Source of the DNA: Sphingomonas_D zeicaulis | GTDB lineage: Bacteria > Pseudomonadota > Alphaproteobacteria > Sphingomonadales > Sphingomonadaceae | Length of the DNA: 64,000 bases | Assembly (NCBI RefSeq): GCF_050433225.1 | Contig: NZ_JBNPXQ010000005.1 | Span: forward strand, 310,001-374,000 | Direction: 5' to 3' | Shown: positions 8,675 to 17,483 of the stretch, piece after piece | How the letters are laid out: the number at the start of each line of letters is the position of its first letter | Numbering within the stretch: the stretch's first letter is position 1 | Made by a program: the position numbers and the translations under genes | The notes under the pieces: model-generated | What the model was told of the DNA's origin: nothing | Database searches by the model: none | The model's input: the letters and a program-made list of their open reading frames with translations, nothing else

Positions 8675-9994
8675 ATGAAGATCGTCATCGCGGCCACGCC
8701 CGCCACAGGTCATGTAAATCCCGTGCTGGGCGCTGCCCGGACGCTGGTCGATCAAGGACATGAGGTTCATGTCTTTACCGGTCAGGCCTTCCGCGCGCGC
8801 GTGGAGAGCGTCGGCGCGCGGCTGCATCCGTTGCCGGCGTCCGCCGATTTCGACGCGCTCGATCTCGACGGCAGCTTTCCCGGTCGCGCCGGGCTGACCG
8901 GCATGGATGTCTTCAATTTCGACTTCAAGCACATCTTCTTCGGCAATCTTGCCGCACAATATCGGGGACTTCAGGCGCTGATCGCCGAGATCGGACCCGA
9001 CGCGATCATCGCCGACGCCTTCTTCTTCGGGATCGTGCCGCTGATGCTGCAGCCCCGCGAGCGCCGCCCCATCGTCGCCATCTGCGGCGTCACGTTCCTC
9101 GGCCTGCCCCGCGCCGACGGGTTGCCGCATGGTCCAGGCCTGCCTTTTGTCGATGCTGGAGCACGGCCAGGACAAGCGGCGGAGATGCGCGCGGGTGCCG
9201 AAGCAGCCATGCGCCCCGTCCAGGAACTATATGAGGCGGCGTTGCGCGACGTCGGCGTCGAACCGGTCGGCCTGGCGCTTGGCGTGACCACCAGTCATTC
9301 CGACATATTCTGGCAGGGCGGCGTACCCGAGCTCGAATATCCGCAATCGAACCTGCCCCCTCATCTGAGCTTCGCCGGGCTGTGGCCGGCGACGCCCGCG
9401 CCGGTGCCCCCGCCGGAATGGGCCGAAGATCTCGACGGTGCGCGCCACGTCGTATTCGTCACGCAGGGCACGGTAGCCAATGGCGATCTCGACAAGCTGG
9501 TCCTGTCGACGATGCGCGCGCTCGCCGATCGCGACGATGTGCTGGTGGTTGGCACCGCCGGCGGCCGCGATCCGGGTGCGCTGGCTGCCGGCATCCCCGC
9601 CAACGCGCGCCTCGCCACCTATCTGCCGCTCGACTGGCTGCTGCCGCGCATCGATGCGATGGTCACCAATGGCGGCTTTGGCACGGTCATCCAGGCGCTC
9701 GCCGCGGGTGTGCCGCTGGTCGTCGCGGGTGCCACGGAGGACAAGCCGGAAGTGGCGGCGCGCGTTGCCCGCTCGGGTGCCGGCATCGACCTGAAGACCG
9801 AACGTCCCGACGATGCGATGCTGCGCTCGGCAGTTGACGCGTTGCTCTATACGCCGGGCCACAGCGCCGCCGCGGCGGGCCTAAAGCATGCCTTTGCGCG
9901 CCTCGATGCCAGCCGGATCATCACCGGGCAATTGCTCCGGGCGGTTACGGCGCGGCGCGATGCGGACATGCAGGAGCCCGTCGCGGCCGAATAA
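8675..9994 (+). CDS. GT1-family (UGT/MGT-like) glycosyltransferase
   Basis: 439 aa with two Rossmann halves (GT-B fold). The N-terminal half starts MKIVIAATPATGHVNPVLG, the acceptor-side motif with the conserved His. The C-terminal half has VVFVTQGTVANGD, LPLDWLLPRIDAMVTNGGFGTV and the donor-site GVPLVVAGATEDKPEVAARV. GT1 enzymes of this type glycosylate small lipophilic acceptors such as macrolides, carotenoids and phenolics using nucleotide sugars. The family usually has an HGG in the donor motif where this protein has TNGG. It is monocistronic between a divergent LysE gene and the VirG-like regulator. The acceptor is unknown; a plant phenolic is one possibility given the rest of the window. 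Confidence 0.88.
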   Translation: MKIVIAATPATGHVNPVLGAARTLVDQGHEVHVFTGQAFRARVESVGARLHPLPASADFDALDLDGSFPGRAGLTGMDVFNFDFKHIFFGNLAAQYRGLQALIAEIGPDAIIADAFFFGIVPLMLQPRERRPIVAICGVTFLGLPRADGLPHGPGLPFVDAGARPGQAAEMRAGAEAAMRPVQELYEAALRDVGVEPVGLALGVTTSHSDIFWQGGVPELEYPQSNLPPHLSFAGLWPATPAPVPPPEWAEDLDGARHVVFVTQGTVANGDLDKLVLSTMRALADRDDVLVVGTAGGRDPGALAAGIPANARLATYLPLDWLLPRIDAMVTNGGFGTVIQALAAGVPLVVAGATEDKPEVAARVARSGAGIDLKTERPDDAMLRSAVDALLYTPGHSAAAAGLKHAFARLDASRIITGQLLRAVTARRDADMQEPVAAE

Positions 9995-10089
9995 ATCACG
10001 CTTTATCCGACAGTATAGGTGCTTCGGGCTGGCAAGAGGCTCAGCTTTGCCTATCTACCCATTCGAATCCAGCAGCGAGAATTAAAGTC

Positions 10090-10848
10090 ATGGCGAGCGT
10101 ACCCACCGCGCCAGAACCCGGCAGCTTGCAGTTCGGCCGAGTCCTCGTGATCGATGACGATCCGGCAATGCGCGAGATGATCTCGACCTTCCTCAGCCGT
10201 CACAATGCTTCGGCAGTGGGGTTGGGCGATCCGGACCATGTCGTGCAGCAGATCGATGGCGGCGGTTTCAATCTGGTGATCCTCGACGTCCAGCTCGGCG
10301 ATAAGGACGGGTTCGACGTTCTGCGCCGGATCCGTGAACGATCCGACATTCCCGTGATCATCATCACCGGGCAGCGGCAGGATGAGATTGATCGCATCAT
10401 CGGCCTGGAACTGGGCGCCGACGATTATCTGACCAAGCCGTTCAGCCTGCACGAGCTACTGGCACGTGCCCGCGCGACCCTGCGCAGGCAGGAAGTGGGC
10501 CGGCAATCGCAGCGGCTGCCCGTGCAGCGCGGCGGCTATCGATTCAACGGCTGGACCGTCCATCGCAAAACGAGGTCGCTGACCGACGCCGCGGCGCAGG
10601 ATGTACCGCTGACCAAGGGCGAATACGCGTTGTTGATCGCCTTCCTCGACGCGCCCAATCGCGTGCTGTCGCGCGAGCATCTGTTGCAGGCGACGCGGAC
10701 GCATGAGGATATTTACGATCGGAGCATTGATGTGCAAGTGCTGCGCCTCAGGCGCAAACTGGAGCGCGATCCTGCAAATCCGGCATTGATCCGTACCGAG
10801 CGGGGCGTGGGCTATATCTTCGATGCCGTGGTCGAACAATTCTTCTGA
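10090..10848 (+). CDS. VirG-like OmpR-family response regulator
   Basis: 252 aa. The receiver domain (about residues 17-130) has the acidic pocket Asp22-24, phosphoacceptor Asp66 in VILDVQLG, Thr in IITG and Lys116 in TKPF. A winged-helix OmpR DNA-binding domain follows at about 150-250 (VPLTKGEYALL, YDRSIDVQVLRLRRKLE, RTERGVGYIFDA). The tail VLSREHLLQATRTHEDIYDRS is strikingly like Agrobacterium VirG, and the linker LDAPNRVLSRE fits that subfamily. The gene opens an operon: the peroxidase starts 26 nt inside its 3' end and the VirA-like kinase follows. The VirG resemblance is from memory of the family; DNA targets are unknown. Confidence 0.88.
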   Translation: MASVPTAPEPGSLQFGRVLVIDDDPAMREMISTFLSRHNASAVGLGDPDHVVQQIDGGGFNLVILDVQLGDKDGFDVLRRIRERSDIPVIIITGQRQDEIDRIIGLELGADDYLTKPFSLHELLARARATLRRQEVGRQSQRLPVQRGGYRFNGWTVHRKTRSLTDAAAQDVPLTKGEYALLIAFLDAPNRVLSREHLLQATRTHEDIYDRSIDVQVLRLRRKLERDPANPALIRTERGVGYIFDAVVEQFF

Positions 10849-11872
10849 GACGGATCGCCGTGGCGGCCGGCTGGCAGCCTTGCTGCCCTTCCGCCGCCGC
10901 CCGGCGCGGCCGGGAGCTACGCCGCGCGACATCCGGTTTGGCCTGCCCTTGTTGCTCGTCGGCTGCGCCTTGCTCTCGGCCGTCCCGCTCCTGTATCAGC
11001 CAGATCGGGTCCAGCCTGAGCCACTTGCCGCGACGGCGCATTGGAGCGAGGAGCCGATCCAACCCATACTGACGCTTCCCGCGGGTGACCCCAAGCGTGT
11101 CGCGCTCGGACGAGACCTGTTCAACGATGGCCGGCTCTCGGGCTCGGGCAAGCTGCCCTGCGCGGCCTGCCACGATGTCGCCGCCAACGGATCATTGCCG
11201 GGGCGCGGCAGCATGAGCCTCGACAATCCGACGGTGTTCAACGCCGGCCTGAGCTTCCGGCTCGGCTGGCAGGGTCGTGACAAGACGCTTGAGGATCAGG
11301 CGCTGGCGACGTTGAAATCGCCTGCCATCGCGCATGGCGTGCCGCTGGAGCGGATGATCGCACGGCTGCACCGCGATACCGAACTGATGGCACGCGCTCG
11401 CTCCATCTACGGACGCGATCTCGATCAGGTTGCGGTGGTCGACGCGATTGCCACCTATGAACGGTCGCTGGTCACCCCCGGCAGCCGTTTCGATCGCTGG
11501 CTGACCGGCGACCGGTCCGCGCTTAGCGCACAAGAGGCGCGCGGCTATTCGCGGTTCAAGCAGCTCGGCTGCATTTCCTGCCATCAGGGCCGCAACGTCG
11601 GCGGCAACCTGCTCCAGCGCCACGGCATCTTCCGGCCGCTGGCCTCGCCTAATCCGCGCGTGCTGCGCGTACCCAGCCTGCGCAATGTCGGCGTCACCCC
11701 GCCCTATTTCCACGACGGCAGCGCGCCGACGCTGGAAATCGCGGTCACCCGAATGGCGGCGTCACAGCTCGACGTCGATCTCAGTCAGGAGGATGCGCGC
11801 GACATCGCCGCTTTCCTTCGGTCGCTGACCGGCACCTACCAAGGCCGTGAGCTCAGGCGCATCCGGCAATGA
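10823..11872 (+). CDS. Membrane-anchored di-haem cytochrome c peroxidase / MauG-like protein
   Basis: 349 aa. One transmembrane anchor lies at about residues 39-57 (FGLPLLLVGCALLSAVPLL). The periplasmic part carries two c-type haem sites, CAACH at 113-117 and CISCH at 250-254. Family landmarks are GRDLFNDGRLSGSGKLPCAACHD, RVPSLRNVGVTPPYFHDGS and the C-terminal IAAFLRSL. Members reduce H2O2 with electrons from cytochromes or, like MauG, carry out oxidative protein modification. It sits between the response-regulator and sensor-kinase genes, overlapping the first by 26 nt and the second by 4 nt (ATGA). That position is unusual for a peroxidase and suggests a role in signal input or in the controlled output. 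The polar N-terminal extension before the anchor is a little long. Confidence 0.9.
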   Translation: MPWSNNSSETDRRGGRLAALLPFRRRPARPGATPRDIRFGLPLLLVGCALLSAVPLLYQPDRVQPEPLAATAHWSEEPIQPILTLPAGDPKRVALGRDLFNDGRLSGSGKLPCAACHDVAANGSLPGRGSMSLDNPTVFNAGLSFRLGWQGRDKTLEDQALATLKSPAIAHGVPLERMIARLHRDTELMARARSIYGRDLDQVAVVDAIATYERSLVTPGSRFDRWLTGDRSALSAQEARGYSRFKQLGCISCHQGRNVGGNLLQRHGIFRPLASPNPRVLRVPSLRNVGVTPPYFHDGSAPTLEIAVTRMAASQLDVDLSQEDARDIAAFLRSLTGTYQGRELRRIRQ

Positions 11873-14322
11873 AGCTGTTCGATCGCATTGCCGTCGCGCT
11901 GCTCGTCGCGCTGTTGAGCTGGCTCATGTTCATGGGTTCCAGCACATCCGATCCCGCCGCACTGGAAGCGCGCGGCGCGCTGGACGCGATGCTGTCGCAC
12001 GAGGATGCCCTGCGTCGCGACGTGCTCAGCGCGCGCGCCGGCCTGCTCAACAATTACGATCCGATCGCCGCTGACATCGCCGGCATGAACCGCGCCGCAT
12101 CCATCGTCGACCACAGCCTCGCGGGCACCGGCGCGGAAAAACTGGGCACGGAGCTCGTCGAGCGCGCGCGCCGGCAGGAGGTGCTTGCCAACCGGTTCAC
12201 CTCGATCGACGCACTGCTCCACAATTCTCTGGCCTATCTCCGCACCTATAGCCGCGACCTGGCGATCCAGAGCGCCGCCACACCGCTCCGGCCCTCGATC
12301 GACCGGCTCTCCAGCGCGATGCTCAACCTCACATTGGTCAATTCATCCGCCGCGAAGGCCGAGGTCGCCGGTTCGCTGGACGCGTTGGCCCGCCAATGTC
12401 GCTCGTTGCGGTGCCCGGCGGACGTCGATCGCCTGCTGGCGCATGGCAGGCTGCTCAACGCGCTGTTGCCGGAGATCGGCGAAACCGTGGAAGCAGTGAT
12501 CCGCAACGACGAGCGTCTGCCAGACGCGATCCGCGCGGCGCTGCTCGATCGTCAGGCGAATGCGGATGTATCCGCACGCCGCTATCGCGTGCTGCTCTAT
12601 CTCGCGTCGCTTCTCCTCCTGTATCTGCTGGTCCGCTGGGGCCTCGCGATGCGCGCCCATGCCGCCGCCCTTGGGCGCCAGGCTGCGCTGGAACATGCCA
12701 TCGCCAGCCTGTCACGCACGCTGCTCGCGACCCCGGTGGACGATCTCGATCGGCGCATCGTGCCGACGCTGGGCGACCTCGCGGCCGCGATCGGCGCGGA
12801 TGAGGCGCTGCTGCGGACCGCCCAGTCCGAAAGGATCCGCGCATGGCCGGAAGCGGAAGCTGCGCTCGCGCGCCTCTGGCCGGTGTTCCTCGAACATCTC
12901 CCCGCCGAAGCGCATGACAACAAGCATCGCGTTCTGCGCATTTCGCGCACGCGGCCGATGCCGGGCAATCCGGTGTGGCGCGCCTTCGCCGCCACCGGGC
13001 TGCAATCCTGCCTGTGCATCGTCCAGCGCGCGCAGAGCGGCAGCCGCCAGACAGCCAGCCTGCTCTGCTTCGGTTTCCAAACCGAGAGCGGCTGGGATGC
13101 AAAGGACGCCGCGATCCTGGGTGCAGTGCTCGACTCGATCATGCTCGCATCGGATCGGGCGACGGCCGCAAAAGAAAGAAGGCGCCTCCAGACGCGACTG
13201 GCCCATGCCAGCCGCATGGAGGCGGTGGGCGCATTTGCCAGCGGCATCGCGCATAATTTCAACAATCTGCTGGGCGCGATCACCGGCCATGCCGAAATGG
13301 CGTTGGACGTCGTCCAGCCGTGCTCGACGCTGAAGCCGCATCTCGAGCAGATCGAGCTTTCGGCAGCCCGCGGGCGCGATCTGGTCAAGGCGCTGCTCGG
13401 CTATGGCCGGCGATCGCAGGGCAACCGGGCGCCCACCGATCTCGACGCACTGGTGCGCGAGACCTGCCAGCTTGCGCAGGCGGCGATCGGCAACGCCCAC
13501 GAGATCGAGGTGAGCGGCAGCCTCACCGGAGCCCCCGTGGTCACCGATGCGACACAGCTCCAGCAGACGCTCCTCAACCTGTGCAGCAACGCCGCCGACG
13601 CCAGCCCGCCCGGCACCCCGATCCGCGTCCGCTGCGGACGCATTGAGGTTCGTGAAGGGGTGGAGGCGCCCGACGAGCTCGAACAGGGCGGCTACGCGAC
13701 CATCGCTGTGGTCGATGACGGCATCGGCATGTCGCCGGAGGTGATCCGCCAGGCGTTCGAACCTTTCTTCACCACCCGCCCCTCGGGAACCGGGCTTGGC
13801 CTGTCGACCGCGCGCGAGATAGCGCGCGAGCATGGCGGGACGTTGACATTAGCGAGCGCGCCCGGCGCCGGGACAACTGCGACGATATGGATCCCTCTCA
13901 TGACGACAGCGCCGGCGACGGACATCGTCCCGCGCGACGCCGATGCGGCGCTGCCCGTGGACGGCGCGGGCCGGGTCGTGCTGCTGCTCGCGCCCACCGA
14001 CGCCGAGCGACTAAGCGCCGAGGACCTACTGGCGGCACTCGGCTATGAGCCGGTCGGCTTCACCGATGGATGGGCTGCGGTTGCGGCTCTCGAGGCGGCG
14101 CCGTCGCGCTTCGACGTGGTGCTGGCGATGGGGATGGCGGATGACAATGGCATAAGCTGGCTGTTCGAGCGCGCGCGCAGCCGCCACCCGGGCGCCCCGC
14201 GCCTGCTCGCCTGCCATGCGCCCCACGGTCAGAATGTCGACCTCCTCTCTCGCACTGGCGCGACCAATGTCGTCAACCTGCCGCTCGAAGCCCGTGGCGT
14301 GGCGGCAGCACTGGCGGGTTGA
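11869..14322 (+). CDS. VirA-like hybrid sensor histidine kinase
   Basis: 817 aa, close to Agrobacterium VirA (about 830). TM1 is at residues 5-23. A roughly 215-residue helical periplasmic sensor follows, with the look of a DAHL domain. TM2 is near 241-262. A GAF-like linker runs to about 440. The dimerisation domain has phospho-acceptor His462 in GIAHNFNNLLG. The ATPase domain has the N box NLCSNAADA, the G1 box VDDGIGM, FEPFF and GTGLGLST. The C-terminal receiver-like domain (about 705-817) appears to have Ala where the phospho-acceptor Asp should be (VLAMGMADDNG), so it is a pseudo-receiver, as VirA also has. It is translationally coupled to the peroxidase (ATGA). By analogy the ligand may be a phenolic or sugar; that is inference. 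Confidence 0.88.
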   Translation: MKLFDRIAVALLVALLSWLMFMGSSTSDPAALEARGALDAMLSHEDALRRDVLSARAGLLNNYDPIAADIAGMNRAASIVDHSLAGTGAEKLGTELVERARRQEVLANRFTSIDALLHNSLAYLRTYSRDLAIQSAATPLRPSIDRLSSAMLNLTLVNSSAAKAEVAGSLDALARQCRSLRCPADVDRLLAHGRLLNALLPEIGETVEAVIRNDERLPDAIRAALLDRQANADVSARRYRVLLYLASLLLLYLLVRWGLAMRAHAAALGRQAALEHAIASLSRTLLATPVDDLDRRIVPTLGDLAAAIGADEALLRTAQSERIRAWPEAEAALARLWPVFLEHLPAEAHDNKHRVLRISRTRPMPGNPVWRAFAATGLQSCLCIVQRAQSGSRQTASLLCFGFQTESGWDAKDAAILGAVLDSIMLASDRATAAKERRRLQTRLAHASRMEAVGAFASGIAHNFNNLLGAITGHAEMALDVVQPCSTLKPHLEQIELSAARGRDLVKALLGYGRRSQGNRAPTDLDALVRETCQLAQAAIGNAHEIEVSGSLTGAPVVTDATQLQQTLLNLCSNAADASPPGTPIRVRCGRIEVREGVEAPDELEQGGYATIAVVDDGIGMSPEVIRQAFEPFFTTRPSGTGLGLSTAREIAREHGGTLTLASAPGAGTTATIWIPLMTTAPATDIVPRDADAALPVDGAGRVVLLLAPTDAERLSAEDLLAALGYEPVGFTDGWAAVAALEAAPSRFDVVLAMGMADDNGISWLFERARSRHPGAPRLLACHAPHGQNVDLLSRTGATNVVNLPLEARGVAAALAG

Positions 14323-14707
14323 ATCCGTCTTCGAGGATCGGCCACGAAGCCATTTGCAGTCGCGCGATGACTCCCGTGACTGCCGCGGCACATTTCCCGC
14401 GTGTTTCGTCCGCTTTGCGCCGAATCTCGTCGTCGCGGTCGCCAGGGCCGCGGCTCGAAACCGGCCGGCGCCTGGCGGCCGCCAGCTGCGCCCACTGCTC
14501 GCCGGGGCGAGTGCGTGAGCTGCCGAACCGATTCGTAGGTTGAACGGCCGGGTTAGGGCGCATAGCCGACCGGCTGGTTTGCGCGACCCCAATGGCGGGC
14601 TTCGGTAAGAGCTGCCCCTCACAAGAACGACGCTGAACGTCTTGAGCTGGCCGAAAGCAGCCGAGCTATGAAGATCGGCATCTCAGCCCAGATCCGTCCG
14701 TTACGTA

Positions 14708-14884
14708 CTAAGCCATGTTCGCCGCCAACTTGGAAGCGCGCGCTGTAGCAAGCTCCAGAACCTGCGTTTGAGCCGCTTGGAAAGCCAGCGCATTTATCGT
14801 GAATAGAGGCAGCTTGATCGTTGCGCTCGCCTCGCTGAGACGCGTTTCGCCGACCAGGTGCAGTGCCACAGGATGATCTCGCAT
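14708..14884 (-). CDS. Candidate 58-aa protein or C-terminal gene remnant
   Basis: A frame of 59 codons runs from an ATG at 14884 to TAG at 14708-14710. The translation begins MRDHPVALHLVGETRL and ends LELATARASKLAANMA. Its amphipathic helical composition looks more protein-like than the other frames here. There is no clear ribosome-binding site, and the start lies inside the palindrome at 14872-14902. It may be the tail of a gene whose 5' part was lost. No family was recognised. Confidence 0.3.
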   Translation of the reverse strand: MRDHPVALHLVGETRLSEASATIKLPLFTINALAFQAAQTQVLELATARASKLAANMA

Positions 14885-14902
14885 TTCAGATGCGTGATCA
14901 TC
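14872..14902. repeat. 13-bp-arm near-perfect inverted repeat
   Basis: Arms GATGATCNCGCAT and ATGCGNGATCATC flank a 5-nt centre. The core CGCATNTCAGATGCG recurs at 14935-14949. This could be a repressor site, a small hairpin or the relic of a mobile repeat. Confidence 0.55.
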
Positions 14903-14934
14903 ACACCCCCAATGATCTCATTCAAGAATTATCC

Positions 14935-14949
14935 CGCATCTCAGATGCG
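14935..14949. repeat. Second copy of the CGCAT/ATGCG palindrome core
   Basis: Reads CGCATCTCAGATGCG and matches the core of the repeat at 14872-14902 in the same orientation, 55 bp away. The similarity continues on the ATGCG side (ATGCGCGAT against ATGCGTGAT), so the whole unit was probably duplicated. Confidence 0.5.
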
Positions 14950-15243
14950 CGATAGTCTTGATCTCAGGAGGATTTTGAGGGCACCCCGGCATTCGCGCGG
15001 CTTGTAATCCGATCAGTCGAGGTGCAGATAACGTGAGATCATGTCCCATCAAGCAGTTCGCCTGCTCCTGATGGCTATTTGATCCCCATTTCGGATTAAA
15101 CCATGAACATTGCATTTATGTGTGATCATCATCGGCCAATGAGAGGCCCGCGCTCACGCGCGCCAAATTCCTATCGGAACTTGATAATGCGGTTATTTCG
15201 AGCATCATAGGGTCCAGACTCGATCAGACCGCCAGGGCGGCCA

Positions 15244-15543
15244 TCACAGGAACGCGGCGGCTTGCCCGTCTTTGACATAGCCGAACACGCGAAAGCCCTC
15301 CGGCAACTCCTCGCCGGGCACATGCACCTTCCTCAGAGCTGAACGAACAAGTTCCCGCTGGTCTGGACCGTTGACGTGGATGTCGACAGAGAGGATCGAC
15401 TCATATCCACCCTCTCTGAAGTGGTAGAACCACTCCCGATCTGGCGACGAGCGATGCCCATCTATGGACAGCGTGGTCCAGGACGGCGGCGGCGCGATGG
15501 CGTACATTGCAAGCCGCAGTTCGTCCCACTTTGTGTTGTTCAT
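15244..15543 (-). CDS. Small conserved hypothetical protein, possibly DUF6678 family
   Basis: 99 aa from MNNTKWDEL. A frame upstream to 15570 exists, but that extra part overlaps the IS end and is probably not native. The sequence has NTKWDELRLAMY at the start, PDREWFYHFREGGYESILSV in the middle and VHVPGEELPEGFRVFGYV near the end. This resembles my memory of the DUF6678 family, whose function is unknown; I cannot confirm the family by search. No signal peptide or membrane segment is seen. The IS5-type element begins about 20 bp upstream of the start and has probably replaced the native promoter region, so expression may be altered or lost. Confidence 0.6.
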   Translation of the reverse strand: MNNTKWDELRLAMYAIAPPPSWTTLSIDGHRSSPDREWFYHFREGGYESILSVDIHVNGPDQRELVRSALRKVHVPGEELPEGFRVFGYVKDGQAAAFL

Positions 15544-15566
15544 TGCCGGATTGAGCATGCTGGACC

Positions 15567-16318
15567 TCAAAGCCAGAACGAGATCATGGTAGCCAGCGCT
15601 ACCGCAGACAGAAAGTTGTTTGCGAGCTTGTCGTAGCGGGTGGCGACACGACGGAAGTCCTTGAGACGACAGAAGGCATTCTCAATAAGGTGGCGCCCGC
15701 GGTAGCGCTGCTTGTCGTAACGTATGGCGCGCTTGCGGTTGCGGCGGCCGGGAATGACGGGCGTGGCGCCGGCATCGCGAGCTATGCGGCGTAGCTCGTC
15801 GGCGTCGTAGCCCTTGTCGCCGAGCAGGTAGCGCATACGTCCGGCGCGTTCGAGGAGTGCAGGCGCTGCCGTCATGTCGCTGACGTTGCCCGGCGTAAGC
15901 ATCAGCGCATAAGGGCGGCCGATGACGTCGGTGAGCGCGTGAACCTTCGTCGTCCAGCCGCCGCGAGAGCGGCCGATCGCCTGTACCGCACGCCCCCCTT
16001 TGCTCCGAACGCCGCGCGTTGAGCCTTGATGTAGGTGCTGTCGATGGCGGTGCTTCTCGTGACCACGCCAGCATTCACCAGCGCGTCCAGTAGCTTGAGC
16101 CAGAAGCCGCGCCGCGACCAGCGGTTGAACCGGTTGTAGACCGTTGTCGATGGCCCATAGTCGGCTGGGCAGTCGCACCAACGGCAGCCCACCTTCAGCA
16201 CGTGCAAAATGCCCGATATAACCCGGCGATCATCGACACGCCGGGCGCCGGGCTGGTTCCTCGGCAGATGCGGCTCGATCGCCGCCCACGCCTCGTCCGA
16301 CAGCCAAAACAATGCCAT
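15567..16318 (-). CDS. IS5-family DDE transposase made by -1 frameshifting (OrfA/OrfB)
   Basis: OrfA begins at an ATG at 16318 (MALFWLSDEAWAAIEPHLP) and in its own frame would stop at 15902. OrfB continues in the -1 frame to 15567. The fused product is about 250 aa. OrfA carries the N-terminal DUF4096-like part and the first catalytic Asp (TAIDSTYI). OrfB carries the second Asp (LLGDKGYD) and the catalytic Glu in the Y-2-R-3-E-6-K signature (YRGRHLIENAFCRLK). All three acidic residues are therefore present once the frames are joined. The shift site AAAGGGG is at 15995-16001. The protein cuts and pastes its own element; nothing suggests it is inactive. Confidence 0.85.
15995..16001 (-). other. 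Programmed -1 ribosomal frameshift heptamer (A AAG GGG)
   Basis: Read on the minus strand in the OrfA frame the site is GCA AAG GGG GGC. Slipping back one base gives AAA GGG GGG and enters the OrfB frame exactly where the transposase continues. This matches the X XXY YYZ pattern known for several IS families. Confidence 0.7.
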
Positions 16319-16602
16319 GCCCCACCTCCCGTGATCCACACGTCATGTGAATCAGGAAAACCGCTATACCTCAACCGGCTGATTGAGTTTGGAGCCTAAG
16401 CAGAGATCGAACAAACCGGAACAAATGCCGTCCGTCGACGGCTCACCGAATTCACCATGATATCTTTAGAATACCTGGCACCATTTATCGAATAAAGAGC
16501 AGCTCCGCTAGATATAGTACTGGCCCGATCTATTTGACTACCCCAGCGAGAGTCTGTGCATCAAGCAGCGAGAGAGGAAAACTTTTTGCTGCGTCGCCAT
16601 GA

Positions 16603-16914
16603 TTACTCAATCTCATCCAAGGCCGCATCGATCATGCGCTGCCATATGGTTTCCGCCATCGCTTCGGGCGTCGGCTGCAGCCCCTCGATCGTTCGCGCGC
16701 CCGCACTGATCATCGGCGCGGTGGGCTCTCGCAGGGCCGCAAGAAATGCGCGCGCAAGGGCGCGATGCTCGACGGGCGTTTCCTGCGACGCATAGCTTGC
16801 ATGCCGGTTCCGAACATGGGGTTGCATCGGACTGTCCCCGCCAATCCCTCTCCCCTCCTCAAGATGACAACCGATCAGTCGTGTTGCTCGTTCCACGAAT
16901 CCATTCCCGGCCAT
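16603..16914 (-). CDS. Small hypothetical protein
   Basis: 103 aa from an ATG at 16914, chosen because a strong AAGGAG lies about 9 nt upstream; the frame itself reaches 16950. It starts MAGNGFVERATRLIG and ends QRMIDAALDEIE, with an Ala/Glu-rich helical C-terminal half. Codon third positions are GC-rich in the second half, as in neighbouring real genes. No signal peptide, membrane segment or known domain was recognised. It stands alone between the IS element and another small gene. Confidence 0.5.
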   Translation of the reverse strand: MAGNGFVERATRLIGCHLEEGRGIGGDSPMQPHVRNRHASYASQETPVEHRALARAFLAALREPTAPMISAGARTIEGLQPTPEAMAETIWQRMIDAALDEIE

Positions 16915-17312
16915 TCCTCTCTCCTTGGGATCACTTCCGCGCAGTCGCACCGGCCGCCCAATGTCCTGCAGGCGTCCTAGACTGATTCCTCAGGATCACG
17001 TTCTAATTCACTGTCACTGCTCGTTGATTTTGTATCAACTCTCAAGATTGGTTACGCGCCCCGAACCGTTCATCATCAAACAAGCAAGCCAGCTAGGAGG
17101 GTTCAAACCCACCGTCTTCAACCTGCGTTGATAGTTCCATAACGGAGCGATCAACTGCTACCACACCCACGGCGACATCTGGCTGATGCGCACGAACATG
17201 AACGGCGGCGGCCGCGCTAACGGCAGTTCGATGCCTCGCCGCTGGACGGCGACAGATGCATGCCGCGGCGCGCATCGCTCCCGCTGCTCGGCGGTGACGC
17301 CGTTTGGTCCGA
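16915..17312. other. Intergenic stretch without a supported gene
   Basis: Lower in GC than its surroundings and broken by stops in most frames. It holds a T-arm-like GGGTTCAAACCC (17099-17110), but no tRNA fold could be built around it. No promoter or repeat is obvious. Confidence 0.5.
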
Positions 17313-17483
17313 CTATGGCCGGCGAGATACCAGTGCGGCAAGCCGCGCCCGATAGCCGTCAGCCATGGTCATATGCACTCGGCGTGCGCAGCTATCCTCG
17401 CTCTGTTCGGCCATGCGCTCGCACGTGTCGATGCGTTTGCCGAGATAGGATGCTTCAGAGACGGGCAGCGATGGCCTGTCCAT
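17313..17483 (-). CDS. Small soluble protein of a sphingomonad-type family
   Basis: 56 aa from an ATG at 17483; an upstream ATG at 17588 in the same frame is possible. The core reads YLGKRIDTCERMAEQSEDSC followed by ARRVHMTMADGYRARL. This helix-turn-helix-like pattern of short Arg/Glu/Ala helices resembles small proteins common in sphingomonads, in which an E-A-x-Y-L start is followed by an A-R-x-x-H-x-x-M-A motif. Function is unknown. No ribosome-binding site is obvious, which lowers confidence in the exact start. Confidence 0.5.
   Translation of the reverse strand: MDRPSLPVSEASYLGKRIDTCERMAEQSEDSCARRVHMTMADGYRARLAALVSRRP

Larger units (their letters stand above)
14323..15243 (+). other. 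Gene-poor stretch after the VirA-like gene
   Basis: No convincing complete gene apart from a candidate 58-aa minus-strand frame (14708-14884). Base composition drops towards the middle compared with the flanks. Palindromic repeats lie at 14872-14902 and 14935-14949. The stretch ends at the small DUF6678-like gene beside the IS element and reads as decayed DNA. Confidence 0.5.
15562..16396 (-). mobile_element. IS5-family insertion sequence (IS427/IS1031-like group), apparently intact
   Basis: About 835 bp, the size expected for the group. It contains a two-frame transposase with a -1 slippery site. Outer ends are approximate: GGACCTCAAAG at the left and, on the opposite strand, GGCTCCAAAC at the right form a poor inverted repeat. 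Clear terminal repeats and a target duplication were not resolved by eye, so boundaries may be off by 10-20 bp. Only one copy lies in this window. Confidence 0.75.

Noticed and set aside
17099..17110. T-arm-like GGGTTCAAACCC
   Set aside because: No acceptor, D or anticodon stems could be paired around it, so it is not called a tRNA.
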